Shown here: in pieces, positions 21,470 through 32,409 of the stretch
Numbering within the stretch: the stretch's first letter is position 1
Layout: every line of letters starts with the position of its first letter
Assembly (NCBI GenBank): GCA_023374025.1
Contig: SIJG01000014.1
Location: forward strand, 1,411,077-1,475,076
Direction: 5' to 3'
Source: Heterodera schachtii
Lineage: Eukaryota; Nematoda; Chromadorea; Rhabditida; Heteroderidae
Length of the DNA: 64,000 nucleotides
Notes under the pieces: model-generated
The model's input: only the letters and a program-made list of their open reading frames with translations
Told to the model about the DNA's origin: nothing
Databases searched by the model: none
Made by a program: the position numbers and the translations under genes

Positions 21470-21908
21470 TCGTTCGGAAGAGAAAAGCGAAGCAATAAAT
21501 TTATTATCAAAAATCATTTTTCTGATTTTCTCTTTTCAAACTGTGAATTAATACGACGGTGTAACTGGTTCTTTCTTTCTTTTTCTATTTTTTGTTGTTT
21601 TTTTTCATTCCTTTGCCATTTCCGAATGAATTGCCCTTTTCTTCTGCCATTTTCTTCTGTTCCCTCTTTTTGCCCATTCTCATAGTTTAACTCAGTCAAA
21701 TGATTTCATTTTTCTTTTCTTTTGTTCTCGCCTAGTCATTTCATCACAGAAATATTATTTTTGTTATTTTTTGTTTCTCAATTAGATAATCATTCAAATA
21801 AAATTTTATTAGTGACTCTTATTTGGTTTAGTAATAAATTCTCTCAATATTTATTAATTCTTTTCAAAAATTGTTTTTTTCTATTATTTGTCAATTTTCC
21901 TTTTGGCC
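21470..21908. other. intergenic, KIAA0930 to AKAP17A
   Basis: A 439-bp AT/T-rich gap between same-strand genes, with an AATAAA signal at 21494. No coding signal. The spacing is compatible with an operon. Confidence 0.5.
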
Positions 21909-24547
21909 ATGGCTTCGGCTTCCACCGAATTGCTACCCTTTTTCACACACAATGACCTGTACCTTCGTCCCGTTTACAAAGTGATGATCGAAGTGGCACT
22001 GCCCAAACTGCGCCAAATGGGACAGTCCGTGTGAGCAAACGACGGAATGTCATCAAAAATTAAAAAAAGAAATTGTATTGTCTTTAGGTCCAATTGGGAG
22101 ATCCGTGAACGGCTTAAGAAAATGTTGCACCCGATTGAGGTGGGAAAGGGGGGGGGGGGTGAATATAAAAAAAGAAAGAAATACACAGTTGACCGATTTC
22201 AAAGTGCACGAAAGTACGCTGGAGGAAGTGCATTTCATCGCCACGGTGGGCACGGACAGAGACATGAAAAAAGTGAGTGGGACGAACAGAAAACGGGGCA
22301 CGAAGGAAAAGCCGAAAAAACACAATTTAATGAACAAGGGCGTAGCCAGGGGGCTGACATGAGGGGCCCCTAATTTACCATATTTTTGAAAGATGGACCC
22401 CAAAATGGCAAAAAATAGCTTTTTGGGGGTGAAAACGGTACAAATCCCTGCAAAATCCATTTAATTCGGGATACTGAACAAATAAAAATACACCCGACGC
22501 CCCTAAAAATCGAATTTTTGAATTCACCCCCCCCCGAAGCCAAGGGTTTTCTGACTACGACCTTGTAAACATTTGGAAAGTCAGAATTCGTCTTTAAGGT
22601 GTACTCTTTCAATTTCATGCATAAAATTGGAGCAGTACAAAAATGGGAAGACCAATGCCAAATAGCAAAACAATTTGGCTAAAAATATTTTAAGCTTGGG
22701 ACTTAATTGGTCACAGAAAGGGTTTTGTTTTGCCTTTGCTCGTTCATTTTGGCCCAATTTGCCCCTCCCTTTTTTAGGTCATTTCGCTGCTGAATGGCAC
22801 CTCTTTCCGTGCCATTGGTTTCGCCGACCCTTTGACAGTCAAAGCGGACGAGGCCAAATTGGACTTTCCCACCCGCGTGGATTGGGACCAATTCTTCACT
22901 TCAGCCGCCGGCAAATGCCCAATGGACGAAAGGGAGCCGGGAGAAAGGCCGGACACCGTCTACGTGGGGGGACTGCCGTTCGACTGGTTCCAAGTCGGTG
23001 CGAATGGTCGAAATTGAGGGGAGGGATTTTTATGGGCAGGGGATGGAATGTCTAATTGTTCCCAATGCTTATCCCCTCCCCTTCCCTCTTTTAGTCGTCC
23101 GTCGATGAAACAATGGAACGGACATTTTTGCGCATTTTCAGCGACTTTGGCGAGGTCGCCTGCGTGGACATCCCCCAGTGCGACCCGTTGCGGAAGCAAA
23201 TGGAGCCCGAAATCTCCGGCATTCAGATCTCCTCGTGGCTGTTGGGACAGGTCAGAGGGACAGCAATTTTGGTGTAATGAGTGAATTTGTTTTCAAAGGC
23301 ATCACTTACTTTTGGTCCATTTCTGCCCCTTTATTCGCCCCTTTTTAGGACCCTTTTTTCGAAGTGTACGTCCAATTCCGCGAGTACGGCGCCTTTGTGA
23401 ATGCCATGGCCTTTTTGGGTGGCAAAATGTTGGTGCAAAAGTGCGCTAGCGGGTCACTTCGGGAGGCGAAAATCAAAGTGAGACAGACACAAAGGCATTG
23501 GCCAAAGCGTTGTTCACTATTTTCAGGTGGACTTCGACCGAAGTGCCCATTTGAGCATCCGCAAAATCACTCAGCGCCGCCTGCGACGCATTTGCATTGA
23601 ATACGAACGCGACAAAACGGAGCAGCGAGCGCAGGCGGAGGAGCGGCGACTGGAGGAAATGATCAGCGAGGAGAGGGCGCGCAGGGAGCACGAGGAACGC
23701 GAGAGAGTGATGCGACGCCTTTTGCGAGCGGAGCGACGACAGCGATTGGTGCGGAGAGAAACGCCAAACCCACGATAAAACTAAATTTTAAATTTAAAAA
23801 AATGGGTAGTAACCCAAAGGAACGAATGGGCCGGAAAATTGTTTAAATCTTGACGAATTTGAAATTTGTCAATTCTTTTGGTCCTTTCCTTTGAATTTTA
23901 ATTAAAAACTGACAAATTGCAGCGAGAACAGCGCAACTTCGAGCAGATTCTGCGCAGAAAACTCAAGCGGAAATTGGACCATCGGTTGGAGTCGTCGTGG
24001 AGAGAGCGCCGACGGCAGGCGAAGGCACTGCTGCGATACATTGCCGAACTGTACAGGGTGAGCGGACTGAACAGTGGCCGACAGACCAACGAAGGCACAA
24101 ATTATAGTAGTCAGGGCGGCATGGAGTACAGATGGCTTTAAAAACTCTCCAATGGCGCCGAATGGACTGCCACGATCACCAATTTTATTATTGGAGACAT
24201 ACAAAAAATAGGGGGGGGGGTCTACCCCCCCCCCCATTTCGCCTGCAAAGGGCCCAAAAATGTGGGACCATTTCGCAAAAATTTTGGTTGACCCTCCTCG
24301 CCCCTTTTTTAATGTATGATTGGAGAATTCACAGAAGCCTCCTTTGCCTTAATTGTTTTGTTGGCATTTTTCTTTTATTCAAAGTTTTAAGGCGCAGCAA
24401 CAACACGCGGTCGAGTCCAAACAGTCCATCCATGAATTGGCGTCGGAATACGCGCGCGACCGCGGACTGCCCGAGGAGGAGGAGCTGAGACAACGCATTT
24501 TGCAAAAGCGGGAGCAGAAAATGCGGACACGGGTTGGATCGAACTAA
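21909..24547 (+). CDS. AKAP17A: AKAP17A / XE7-like splicing-associated protein
   Basis: AKAP17A (XE7, SFRS17A) is an SR-like, RRM-containing nuclear speckle protein that binds PKA and affects alternative splicing. Nine exons close in frame to 423 aa: 21909-22030, 22088-22139, 22189-22272, 22778-22993, 23095-23250, 23349-23477, 23527-23748, 23923-24057 and 24392-24547. Family pieces: LYLRPVYKVMIEVALPKLRQMGQSVSNWEIRERL at the N terminus; KLDFPTRVDWDQFF; ERPDTVYVGGLPFDWF (start of the RRM); FGEVACVDIPQCDP; FEVYVQFREYGAFVNAMAFLGGKML; VDFDRSAHLSIRKITQRR; then a long Arg/Glu-rich helix (about 255-400). It is shorter than the vertebrate protein and lacks an extended RS tail. Intron 4 carries a 240-bp repeat and intron 8 a 121-bp MITE; intron 2 is only 49 nt and holds an 11-G run. 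Confidence 0.88.
22331..22567. mobile_element. MITE-like repeat with tips CAAGGGCGTAGCCAG
   Basis: In intron 4 of AKAP17A. The left end CAAGGGCGTAGCCAG is mirrored by the right end CTGACTACGACCTTG, with a GGGGCCCC core near the left and a CCCCCCCCGAAGCCAAGGG block near the right. The same right-end sequence recurs inverted at 8511. No coding potential. Confidence 0.6.
24198..24318. mobile_element. 121-bp MITE, same family as 7275-7610
   Basis: In intron 8 of AKAP17A. The ends are CATACAAAAAATAGGGGGG and, inverted, GCCCCTTTTTTAATGTATG. The 8-bp direct repeat ATTGGAGA lies at 24190-24197 and 24319-24326. It is an internally deleted relative of the element at 7275. Confidence 0.85.
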
Positions 24548-24888
24548 TTAATTGATTAATTAGCAATAATTGCCTTAGTGAATGCTTTAAACGAGAGAGT
24601 GTTTTAAATGGAAATATTAAACCGATTCCCTTCAGATAACGGGCCGAACACTCATGAAGAGACATTTTTGAAATTGGTCAAACGCCATTTGACTTCGGCA
24701 TTTCCCTCCATAACTTTTGTGTCGCTATTTCCCTCTTTTCTTTCATATATTTTGTTAATTTTTACGGGTAATTTTCAACTTTTTTTGTTGTTGATTTTAT
24801 TGTACATTTGTTTTTTTTTCAATTTGTTTTTTACTGATTCCATTTCCTTTACCCGTTTTATATACTTTTTTCCAAAGTTTTCTTCAAA

Positions 24889-26260
24889 ATGAGTGCCAAT
24901 GGCAAATTTCGGATGGGATTGAATGTGCGCAAAAGCGTTGAGACGGCGGTAGGGCCGAAAAAGACGGCCAATATTTTTGGAGACGAATCGGACGACGACG
25001 AACAACAAAATGCGGCGGAGAAATTCGAGCGGAAATACGCCGCATCGGCCGGGACAAAAGCGTAGGGAAAAACAAAATGAAATGGGGGACAATGGGAAAA
25101 GGAATCGTTTAAGCCGAGAACAGCGAATTGTTGAGAAGGAATTGGCAAAAAACCCGGACATTTTCGACTACGACACGCATTATGAGGAAATACAGCAGCA
25201 AAGAGACCAAAAAGTGGCGACGCAAAAGGAGGCGGACAAAGAGAAAAAGGTGGACAAAATGGGCGGATTGAACTTGTTGAGTTGGAAGAAATTCATGGCA
25301 CAATTTCAGCCCAAATACGCCCATTTGTTGGCCAAGGCGCACAAACAGCGCGAGCTGAGCAAACTGTTGGTGGAGGAGAACACCTACAAAAAGGAGCGCG
25401 AAAAGGAGGCGGGCCAATTTGAGGACGAAGAAGTGTTCGTCACGGGAGCGTACCGACAGCAAATTGAGGAGAGGGAACGGCACAAAACGGAGATGGAGCG
25501 GGAGGAGGCACTCGAAAGTGTGCCCGGGAAGAGGGGGGGGGGAGTGGCATAATTGGGGAAGATGATTATGAAATGATTTAACCGACCAAACTCACTGTCA
25601 GAGATGCGCGACGTGCGGGACCAGAAAATGTGGCAGCAGGCATTCAATCGAACAATGCTTGAGAATATTTCCCGCGGTCCGTTGACTGAAGAGGGGAAAA
25701 TGGAAGAAGAAGACGGCGGAGCGGAAGAAAAACGGATTAAAACGGAGGCGAAAACGGAAAAGATGACAAAAATGGAAGTGAAAGAGGAGGCAATGGAAGA
25801 GGAAAAAGGAAGAACAGAGGAAGAGGAACGGCATGGAGAAGAAGGAAGGGACGAGAGAAAACGGCAGGAGGGAGAGAAAGAGAAGACAGATGGAAAAAGA
25901 CAGAGACGACAGCCAACGCCACCAGCGGAAGAAGGGGGAAAAGGAGGGGAAGAAGTACAACAAAGAACCGAAGAAGAGAGACATCGTCGAAGAAGGGAGA
26001 GGACGGAAGAAAAGGAAGAGAGAGAGACCGGCAGGACGACAGACGACGGAAGGAAGAGAGCGCGGAAGGGCGACGAAAGCGGGGGCAGCAGAGAGAAGGC
26101 GGAGCAGAAGCAGGACGAGGAGGCACAGAGAATGGCACGCATCAGACAAGTGCTGGCCAAGCGCAACGACGAAAACGCAATCGAAGAAGCGAAGCAGCGT
26201 TACTTGGAACGTCGCCGCGGGGGACTGATAGTCGCACCACGCATTCAGGCGGCAGAGTAA
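24889..26260 (+). CDS. NSRP1: nuclear speckle splicing regulatory protein 1 (NSRP1/CCDC55)
   Basis: NSRP1 (ccdc-55 in Caenorhabditis) is a coiled-coil nuclear speckle protein that modulates splice-site choice. Three exons close in frame to 411 aa: 24889-25061, 25114-25517 and 25602-26260. Family pieces: KKTANIFGDESDDDE near the N terminus (the VFGNDSDDDDE signature); QRIVEKELAKNPDIFDYD; PKYAHLLAKAHKQRELSKLL; FEDEEVFVTGAYRQQIEERE; then a long Glu/Lys/Arg-rich low-complexity region (about 215-375); and the conserved end LAKRNDENAIEEAKQRYLER. An acceptor-like CCAAAG lies 14 nt before the ATG. It directly follows AKAP17A, 341 bp away on the same strand, linking two splicing factors. Large antisense frames over the purine-rich region are composition artefacts. 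Confidence 0.9.
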
Positions 26261-27318
26261 AAGTGACGGAAAAGGCTGATGATTTCCAATGTGTATTCCG
26301 ACTTCTTGCAGATTACATAAATATGCATAAACACTAATTATTTTAATTTGAACAACCAATTTTTTAAAGGCAGAGATATTTCGGAGGTTTCCGGGTCTCT
26401 GTTTGAAATGGCACCCATAAAAACGGTCAAAAAGTGCCGAGTTTTGTCGAAACAGAAAAACCTGATCACGAATCTGAGCTCGGGTTTTGCAAAATCACTG
26501 ATTTTGTCTAGGGTTTTTCATCAAATACTTGATTTTCTCCAATTTTAAGAAAATTAGTCATGGAAAGCGAATTATTTTTATTTAGGAAAATTTTTTCCAG
26601 GCCATCGTTCCAGGGTCAGGCGAACCAAAAAAAATGGTTTTGAAAGGGAAAAAATGTCGATTTAACATTAGCCGAAAATCCCTAACTTGGGTCATTTTTT
26701 AGACAAAATATGTGCAATTTATACCAAAAGGATTGAATCGAGGCGATACATAAACTAAAGGAATGTGGTGCCAAACATATTTTTAAAAATTCATTTTTTG
26801 TGAGATTTTTTGGAGCTTATTCAAAGCAAACCCCCGTCCCCAGGGGTGAGTCAAAGTTTGAGCAAAAAATTGAAAAATTTGAGTTTGGGACCTCGGCGCA
26901 GCAACCGGGTTCACAAAATCGGCCAAATCAGACCAGCAGTACCGAATTTCAGCATTGAAACGCTGTGTGTAATGATAATCAAATATTTTTGACAATTTCC
27001 AAAGTTAGCTGCAAAACAAATAAAAACAAAGATACGCTGAATTTGATGCATTCGAATCGCTACACAAGCAGTACAGTAAAATATCGTGTCAATATTTAGT
27101 TATCACAAAGCTGCAGCAATATAAAGGGAGGAGAATGAATTTTAAGTTAAAAATTGGAAAATTATGGGACGGATGGAGGGGGGGGGGGGGGGGGGGGGGG
27201 GGAACTCTGTTCAGAGAGTACAAAAATGTCGCCAACAAATTGCCTCCGGGGCTTTGGTCGAAGTAAAATCGTCAGAGTCCGTCGTCGACCAATGGCTTTT
27301 TCTTTGGCAATTCCGACG
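26261..27318. other. intergenic between convergent genes
   Basis: Lies between the 3' ends of NSRP1 (+) and TOM1 (-). AT-rich, with degenerate repeat sequence at about 26370-27000 (an ATCACGAATCTGAGC piece recalls the palindromic family at 4.9 and 61 kb) and a 23-G run at about 27179-27202. No supported gene. Confidence 0.45.
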
Positions 27319-30300
27319 CTAAAAACGGGGAACAATGAACTCCTTCTGTTGTGTATTAATTGTGTGACCTTCCTCGCCGTTCTTTTCGTCCGCCATTTCC
27401 GTTTTGTTATAGACAACCGAACGGATGGGCAACTCGGCCTGGTCGTGGACGTACGCCTCGTTGCTGATAATGGGAAAAGGAGAAATGACGGCACAATAAA
27501 TAAGGTATTAGAGACCGGAGGGGCCCGGGTCCGTCCCCCGGCCCAAAAATTGGGACCGGGAGTCCCGGGCCCGGGATCCCGTCCTGGTCATTTTCCACCG
27601 GCCCGGGTCCCGGCCATTTCAAAATTCCGGTCTCTGTGAAATATTTTTGTTCATTTTTTTATTCGGTTGCCTTTTTTCCAACCCAAACTTTTGACTTTTG
27701 CCTCGTCCTTTCCCAATTCAGTCAATCCCATAAACTCAGTGTTCGCTGGCTGTTCGTTCACCTCATCCCGGCGCCTTTCCCTTCGCGTTGGTTTCTGTCG
27801 CGGTGAATGTCTGTGCCGGAGTGTGTGCCACAATTAAAGTCCGTTCTCTCCCCCCCCTCTCCCCCACCGATTTGTGCCATTTTGTCCGCAATTCCCTTCG
27901 TCCCCATGCCATCCGCTGCTCCTCCCAAGTCTATCAACAGTTCGTCCTCCCCCTCCTTTTGTCGCTTTGTCCCACTTCCGCTGGCCACCATCGAAAGGTC
28001 GACGCCTTTTGCGTTGTAATTGGCCATGCATCGGTCATACTTTTCGAAGGTGGTGTTGAGTTCGTCATTCACAGACAAAAGTTCAACTGAACGGGGGGGG
28101 GGAAGTCAAAAAGAAAGAGAATAGGGACACAATGCCAAAAAAGGCAAAAAGACACAATGCCCAAATGTGTTTTTAATTTTTCAAAAATTAGCGGTCAGGA
28201 ATTAATATAAGTCAAACAAATTGTTCTTGTTTTACAGTGAAAAAAAGTGTAATAAACAAAGATCTCTTTTTGCGGGAGCAGGACAAAACGTCTCGCCGAA
28301 GCGCCGCCGGGACATAAGGTCGGCGTAAACGGAGCAATTTTTTTTAATTTTAGAAAAAAAATCAAGAAAAATACCTAAAATTTTTGTTTTCTAGCCTAAT
28401 ACGCAAAAATTCATGCCCAATTCGAAAAAAATATTAAGAAAATTCAGGAACCAAAAAAATTGTTCTCGAATTTATTTGTTTTTTTCCCTGGAAACTCAGC
28501 AAATTTCTTTTTCAGTAACACCAAAGTTTTCTTAAAAATTAAAAATCTTTTTTTAAAAACTTTGTTGAAAATTTTTAATTTAATGTTTTTTGCGGCGACG
28601 TTTTGGGGTGTACCTCTTTTGCATGTTAGGAAAATCAAATTAATTTGGTTATTTCAATTGGAATATATCCGGACAAAGCAAATTAAAGTGTAAGTGCCTC
28701 AAATGTGGGGAAGAAAGGCACTTAAAATGTGTGTCAATTGCCGCCCACTCACAAGTCACTTCCTCGTTGGAGACGGACGGAATCAGCTCCAAAATGCGCT
28801 TTTGCATCTCTTTGCAAGTCGAATGCAATTCCTGAAATGCCACCACGTTAGAATTTCATTCTCAAAATGTTCTTGTTTTTATTTAGATTATCAAATTTAA
28901 GCATTTATTATTACTGCAGTTGGGTTTATTTGGATGGCAAAAGTTTACTAAAATGGATTTTACTTCATTTTTGGGGGAGCCTTTGTGTATTTTGATTAAT
29001 TACCCTTTTTTCTTTGCTAGTCGTCCCTAAAAATGGATAAATAAATTTGTCGGTTGGCCAATCGGTGGGAAACGTCCGCGCATTGTCCGTTCCTTTCTCT
29101 TCCTTTTCTCCTTACTCTGACGAAGTGAAAGTCCTCCGGCGCTTCAGTGACGCCGCCGTCGTTCGTCGGTTTCATTTGCGCCACCAATTCACGCAGCACC
29201 GTCAAATTGACCTGCACAATGTCCAACTCGGAACGGAGTTTGGCCATCTGTTCGGGACCGACACTTCCGACGAATTGCTGCGGGGGAACGAACGGGGGAC
29301 GGTCCTAAGGGAAAGGGAAAACGAAATTAAAACGGAAAAAAGGGGGCGGGGGAAATGGGACAGAAAATTGGCAAAAAATGACAAATTAATTTAAAACTTG
29401 TAAAAAACAAACGAACGAACGAAACACACATTTAGTATAAGCAATGAAAAAGAAAATGACAAAACTCTTCAATAAAAGCGAAGAAAAACTGACCGGTTTT
29501 GGGAAAGTTTGAACGACGCTTTTGTCATTTTGCTGTTGGCTTTGGTCGTCGGCCAATGGGAAAACGGTCTAAAAGACAAACGGACACAAAAAACAAAAAC
29601 CAATGGAAAACCACGAGTTAATTGTAAGCAAAGAAAGAAACTGTAAAAACAATTAAAATGTTTTTTTTGCACAACAAGCACCATAATAAATAAATAAAAT
29701 TGTGTAATATTTTTGAAAAGACAACGAACAAAGGCTAAATGCAATTAATTTCTACAGAAAGTGCAACTTTAAAGTGTCCATTTCCCGTCTTTACCTGTTT
29801 GGGTGTGACGATTGGTGCCATTGCGTCAATGTTGGTGGCTGGAAATTCGACGCCTTTGGCCCGGAATTCGTCGTACAATTCGACAACGCCCGACAGCGCC
29901 GGGTCATCGCGAAAAGCGTCCGCCCACGACTAAAAAAGGAGGAAAAGTATACGATTTTACAGACCATTCAATTTGTAATTTGTTGAAAAACAATTCAATA
30001 AAGGCCAAACCCAATACGGAAAGTGTTTGAGAGTTCGTCCAATTACTTAATTAATTCTCGACCAACATGTTCACTTTTTGCGTATGTTTTCCATTTTTAA
30101 GTTCTCTTTTCTCATTTATATTTTTCTTGCTTCTTTTTGCGTTTAATTGGTTATTTATTTGCCTGCAATTAATGTTTGTCTCTTACAAAGTGCCCTCTCC
30201 CCCCAAAATTATTGCGTTTCCCTTCCTAATTAAAATCATTTTTAAATTTTCCCATCCTAATTAATCGTTTTCCAATGGTTTTTTCCCACTTGGATGATTC

Positions 30301-31065
30301 CCAATATGCGTTCCTGCACAATTTGAGGTGCGTCGTGTTTGGTGCTGATCAACTTCACCAATTCGCCCACAAATTCTTTGTTTGTGACAAGCACCGCAAA
30401 ACGGTGGTCGCAGTTTTTCACGCACGTTTCCAACACAGTCAAAGTGTACATGACACTTAAACGGGGGGGGGGGGGAGGGGAATTCGGTAATTATTCCCCC
30501 GGTTCAGAAAGCTTTTTGGAAGTGCCATTTTGAAGAATATCGACAAAAATGGCGCAAAGCCATACCTTCCCCTTTCCGTCCTTTGTGCCCCCCCCCTTTT
30601 CTTTTTGCTTACATTGCGTTGTTTTTTCCCATTTGCGTTTGCAGTCGCTTTTTGATCGCTCTGACGGCGTCTCGTGGTCTAAAATAAAGCCACTTTCCAT
30701 CCCCTCCCCGTCTCCCCCCTCTCTTGTCAGTCCGACCCGTCGTTGGTGCCGTTGATGAAGTCGCATATTTCCATGTTCAGTCCCCAATTTTCAGTGGCCA
30801 TTTTCGTAGCATCGGTGGCCAATTCTAAAAAAGGTGTTAGGCTCCAAAATTAAACATAAAAATAAATCGATCGACCGATTTTGCGTCCGATTAGCGTCCC
30901 AAAAGGGTCCCCCTGGAAGAAATCGGTCACCCGTTGGCCCACGTTGTGCGCCGCCTCCCCCACGCGTTCCATGGCGTTGGCCATTTGCTCCTGCAAATGG
31001 CCCGTCGTTGCTGCGTTTGGCGTCACTGCTCCGCCCCCTCCTTCGTTTTGTTGGCGATGAGTCAT
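27319..31065 (-). CDS. TOM1: TOM1-like VHS/GAT endosomal sorting adaptor
   Basis: TOM1 proteins bind ubiquitinated cargo and clathrin on endosomes. Ten exons on the minus strand close in frame to 483 aa: 31065-30876, 30824-30737, 30678-30613, 30455-30290, 29929-29795, 29568-29494, 29304-29122, 28831-28753, 28086-27762 and 27463-27319. VHS domain (about 50-195): DPFGTLIGRKIELATD, NWGLNMEICDFIN, PRDAVRAIKKRL, VLETCVKNCDHRFAVLV, SWADAFRDDPALSGVVELYDEFRAKGVEFP. GAT domain (about 255-350): GPEQMAKLRSELDIVQVNLTVLRELV, ELHSTCKEMQKRILELIPSV, ELLSVNDELNTTFEKYDR. A clathrin-box-like ELLIDLGG follows at about 376. The last two exons (from 27463) rest on phase and splice signals only. The N terminus has an extra 45-residue leader. 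Acceptors of exons 4 and 9 follow pure C runs. Confidence 0.9.
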
Positions 31066-31459
31066 TTGGGAAGTTAATTAAGGATTTGCTAATTGAGGAG
31101 TTTAGTTAATTGTCGTTTAATTGTAAATGTGAGAATGTCTGAAATGAATTGCAATTACTAATGTAATTAAACTTGAATACAATAAGTAGCAAAATTAAGG
31201 CATTCCATTTCCATGAAAATCACTCAAAAGGCCAATCTTTTGACGTTCAAATCGATTTATAACGCAAAAACTCCTTTTGGATGCGGTGAATGAGAAGGGG
31301 AAGAAAAATATGCAAACAAACAGAAAAGGCGGGACCTAATCAAGTAACATTTAATAATGAATCTTTGGTGGATAAATATTTTTATACATATTTAAAAAAA
31401 AATAATAATTTAACGAAAATAAAGGAATAATTTCAAAATTACATATGACCATTCTCCAA
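31066..31459. other. intergenic, CUTA to TOM1 (minus-strand order)
   Basis: A 394-bp AT-rich gap between the CUTA stop and the TOM1 start on the minus strand. This is again operon-compatible spacing. No gene seen. Confidence 0.45.
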
Positions 31460-32169
31460 TTACTCTTCCTCTTTTTTTGCCTCTTTCTTCGCCTCTTTTT
31501 TGTCCGTCGTTTGTCCCTCTTTGTCACTGATCTGATCGGAAATCCACCTCAAGTACGGCTCTGACCCGTATTCAATTGGAAATGCCACAAATTCGGGGAC
31601 CTCGTAACTGTGAAAGATGCAAAGAAATGGGTGCTTCATTTTAATGCTTGATCATTAATTACGGGTGCAGTTTGATCACTGCCTCTTTGAGCTGTTCCAG
31701 CCGTTCTCTGCCCGTTTTGATGATCAGCAATGACTCGCTGTCCTCCTCCACCTTTCCCTTCCATTCGTAGACGGAAGTAATCTGTGGCACAATGTTCACA
31801 CAAGCGGCCAACCGACGGCGGACCAATTCATGAGCAATTCGTTTGCCAATTTCAGCGGAGGGAACGGTCACATAAACAACCTTTGAAGAAAAATTGGAAA
31901 AGGAAATGAGTTCGGGAAAATTGTACCAAACAAAGAACAGAAGAGAAAACCGTTTAAATTAGGAGGGGGGGGGGGGGGGAGATTAGCTAATAATTGTCCG
32001 TCTAAAGTATCGTTTAAATGAAATAAGCCTTAAATAAAATGAGTTATTCATGGCCAATCATACAAAATGCTTTTTGCTTTTCCCAAATAATTTGCCTTTT
32101 GCTAAATAGTCAGAAAAAGGGGCCACTGACAGAGAAAAGCGAAAGACTCGCCATAGCACGACCCGCCAT
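31460..32169 (-). CDS. CUTA: CutA-type divalent ion tolerance protein
   Basis: A small trimeric ferredoxin-like protein of the CutA1 family, linked to divalent metal tolerance in bacteria; its animal role is unsettled. Exons on the minus strand: 32169-32131, 31880-31663 and 31607-31460; in frame, 134 aa. Core: VVYVTVPSAEIGKRIAHELV (strand 1 and helix), RLAACVNIVPQITSVYEWKG (the family hallmark, with the conserved Cys), KVEEDSESLLIIKT, and HPYEVPEFVAFPIEYGSEPYLRWI, followed by a Lys/Glu-rich tail. The short first exon (MAGRAMASLSLFS) is inferred from phase and a GTCAGT donor; a second in-frame ATG at 32154 is possible. Its intron contains a 15-G run on the plus strand. Confidence 0.9.
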
Positions 32170-32409
32170 CAGTTGCTGCTGCTGTTCTGTTGTGCGATTT
32201 GTTTGAGTCGACAATCGCCGATCGAAATGAGAATAAAAAAACGGAAGCGACAATTAAAAATGCAAAAATAGGGAAAATGCAAATTTGAAAAAAAGAATTT
32301 CGTCTACTTAAAGAATCCATTTAACATGAGTGATTAGAACGAATTGATTTTAGATTTTGCTAATAGCTCTGGGACTGAGTCGGCTGGTTTGTTATTTATG
32401 GGGTACATA

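Noticed and set aside
25384..26359. Long antisense open frames (130-260 aa) opposite NSRP1
   Set aside because: They mirror the purine-rich Glu/Lys/Arg coding region; composition explains them, while the plus-strand reading matches NSRP1.
26348..26995. 60-70 aa frames on both strands at 26.3-27.0 kb
   Set aside because: AT-rich degenerate repeat sequence, no family match and no splice context.
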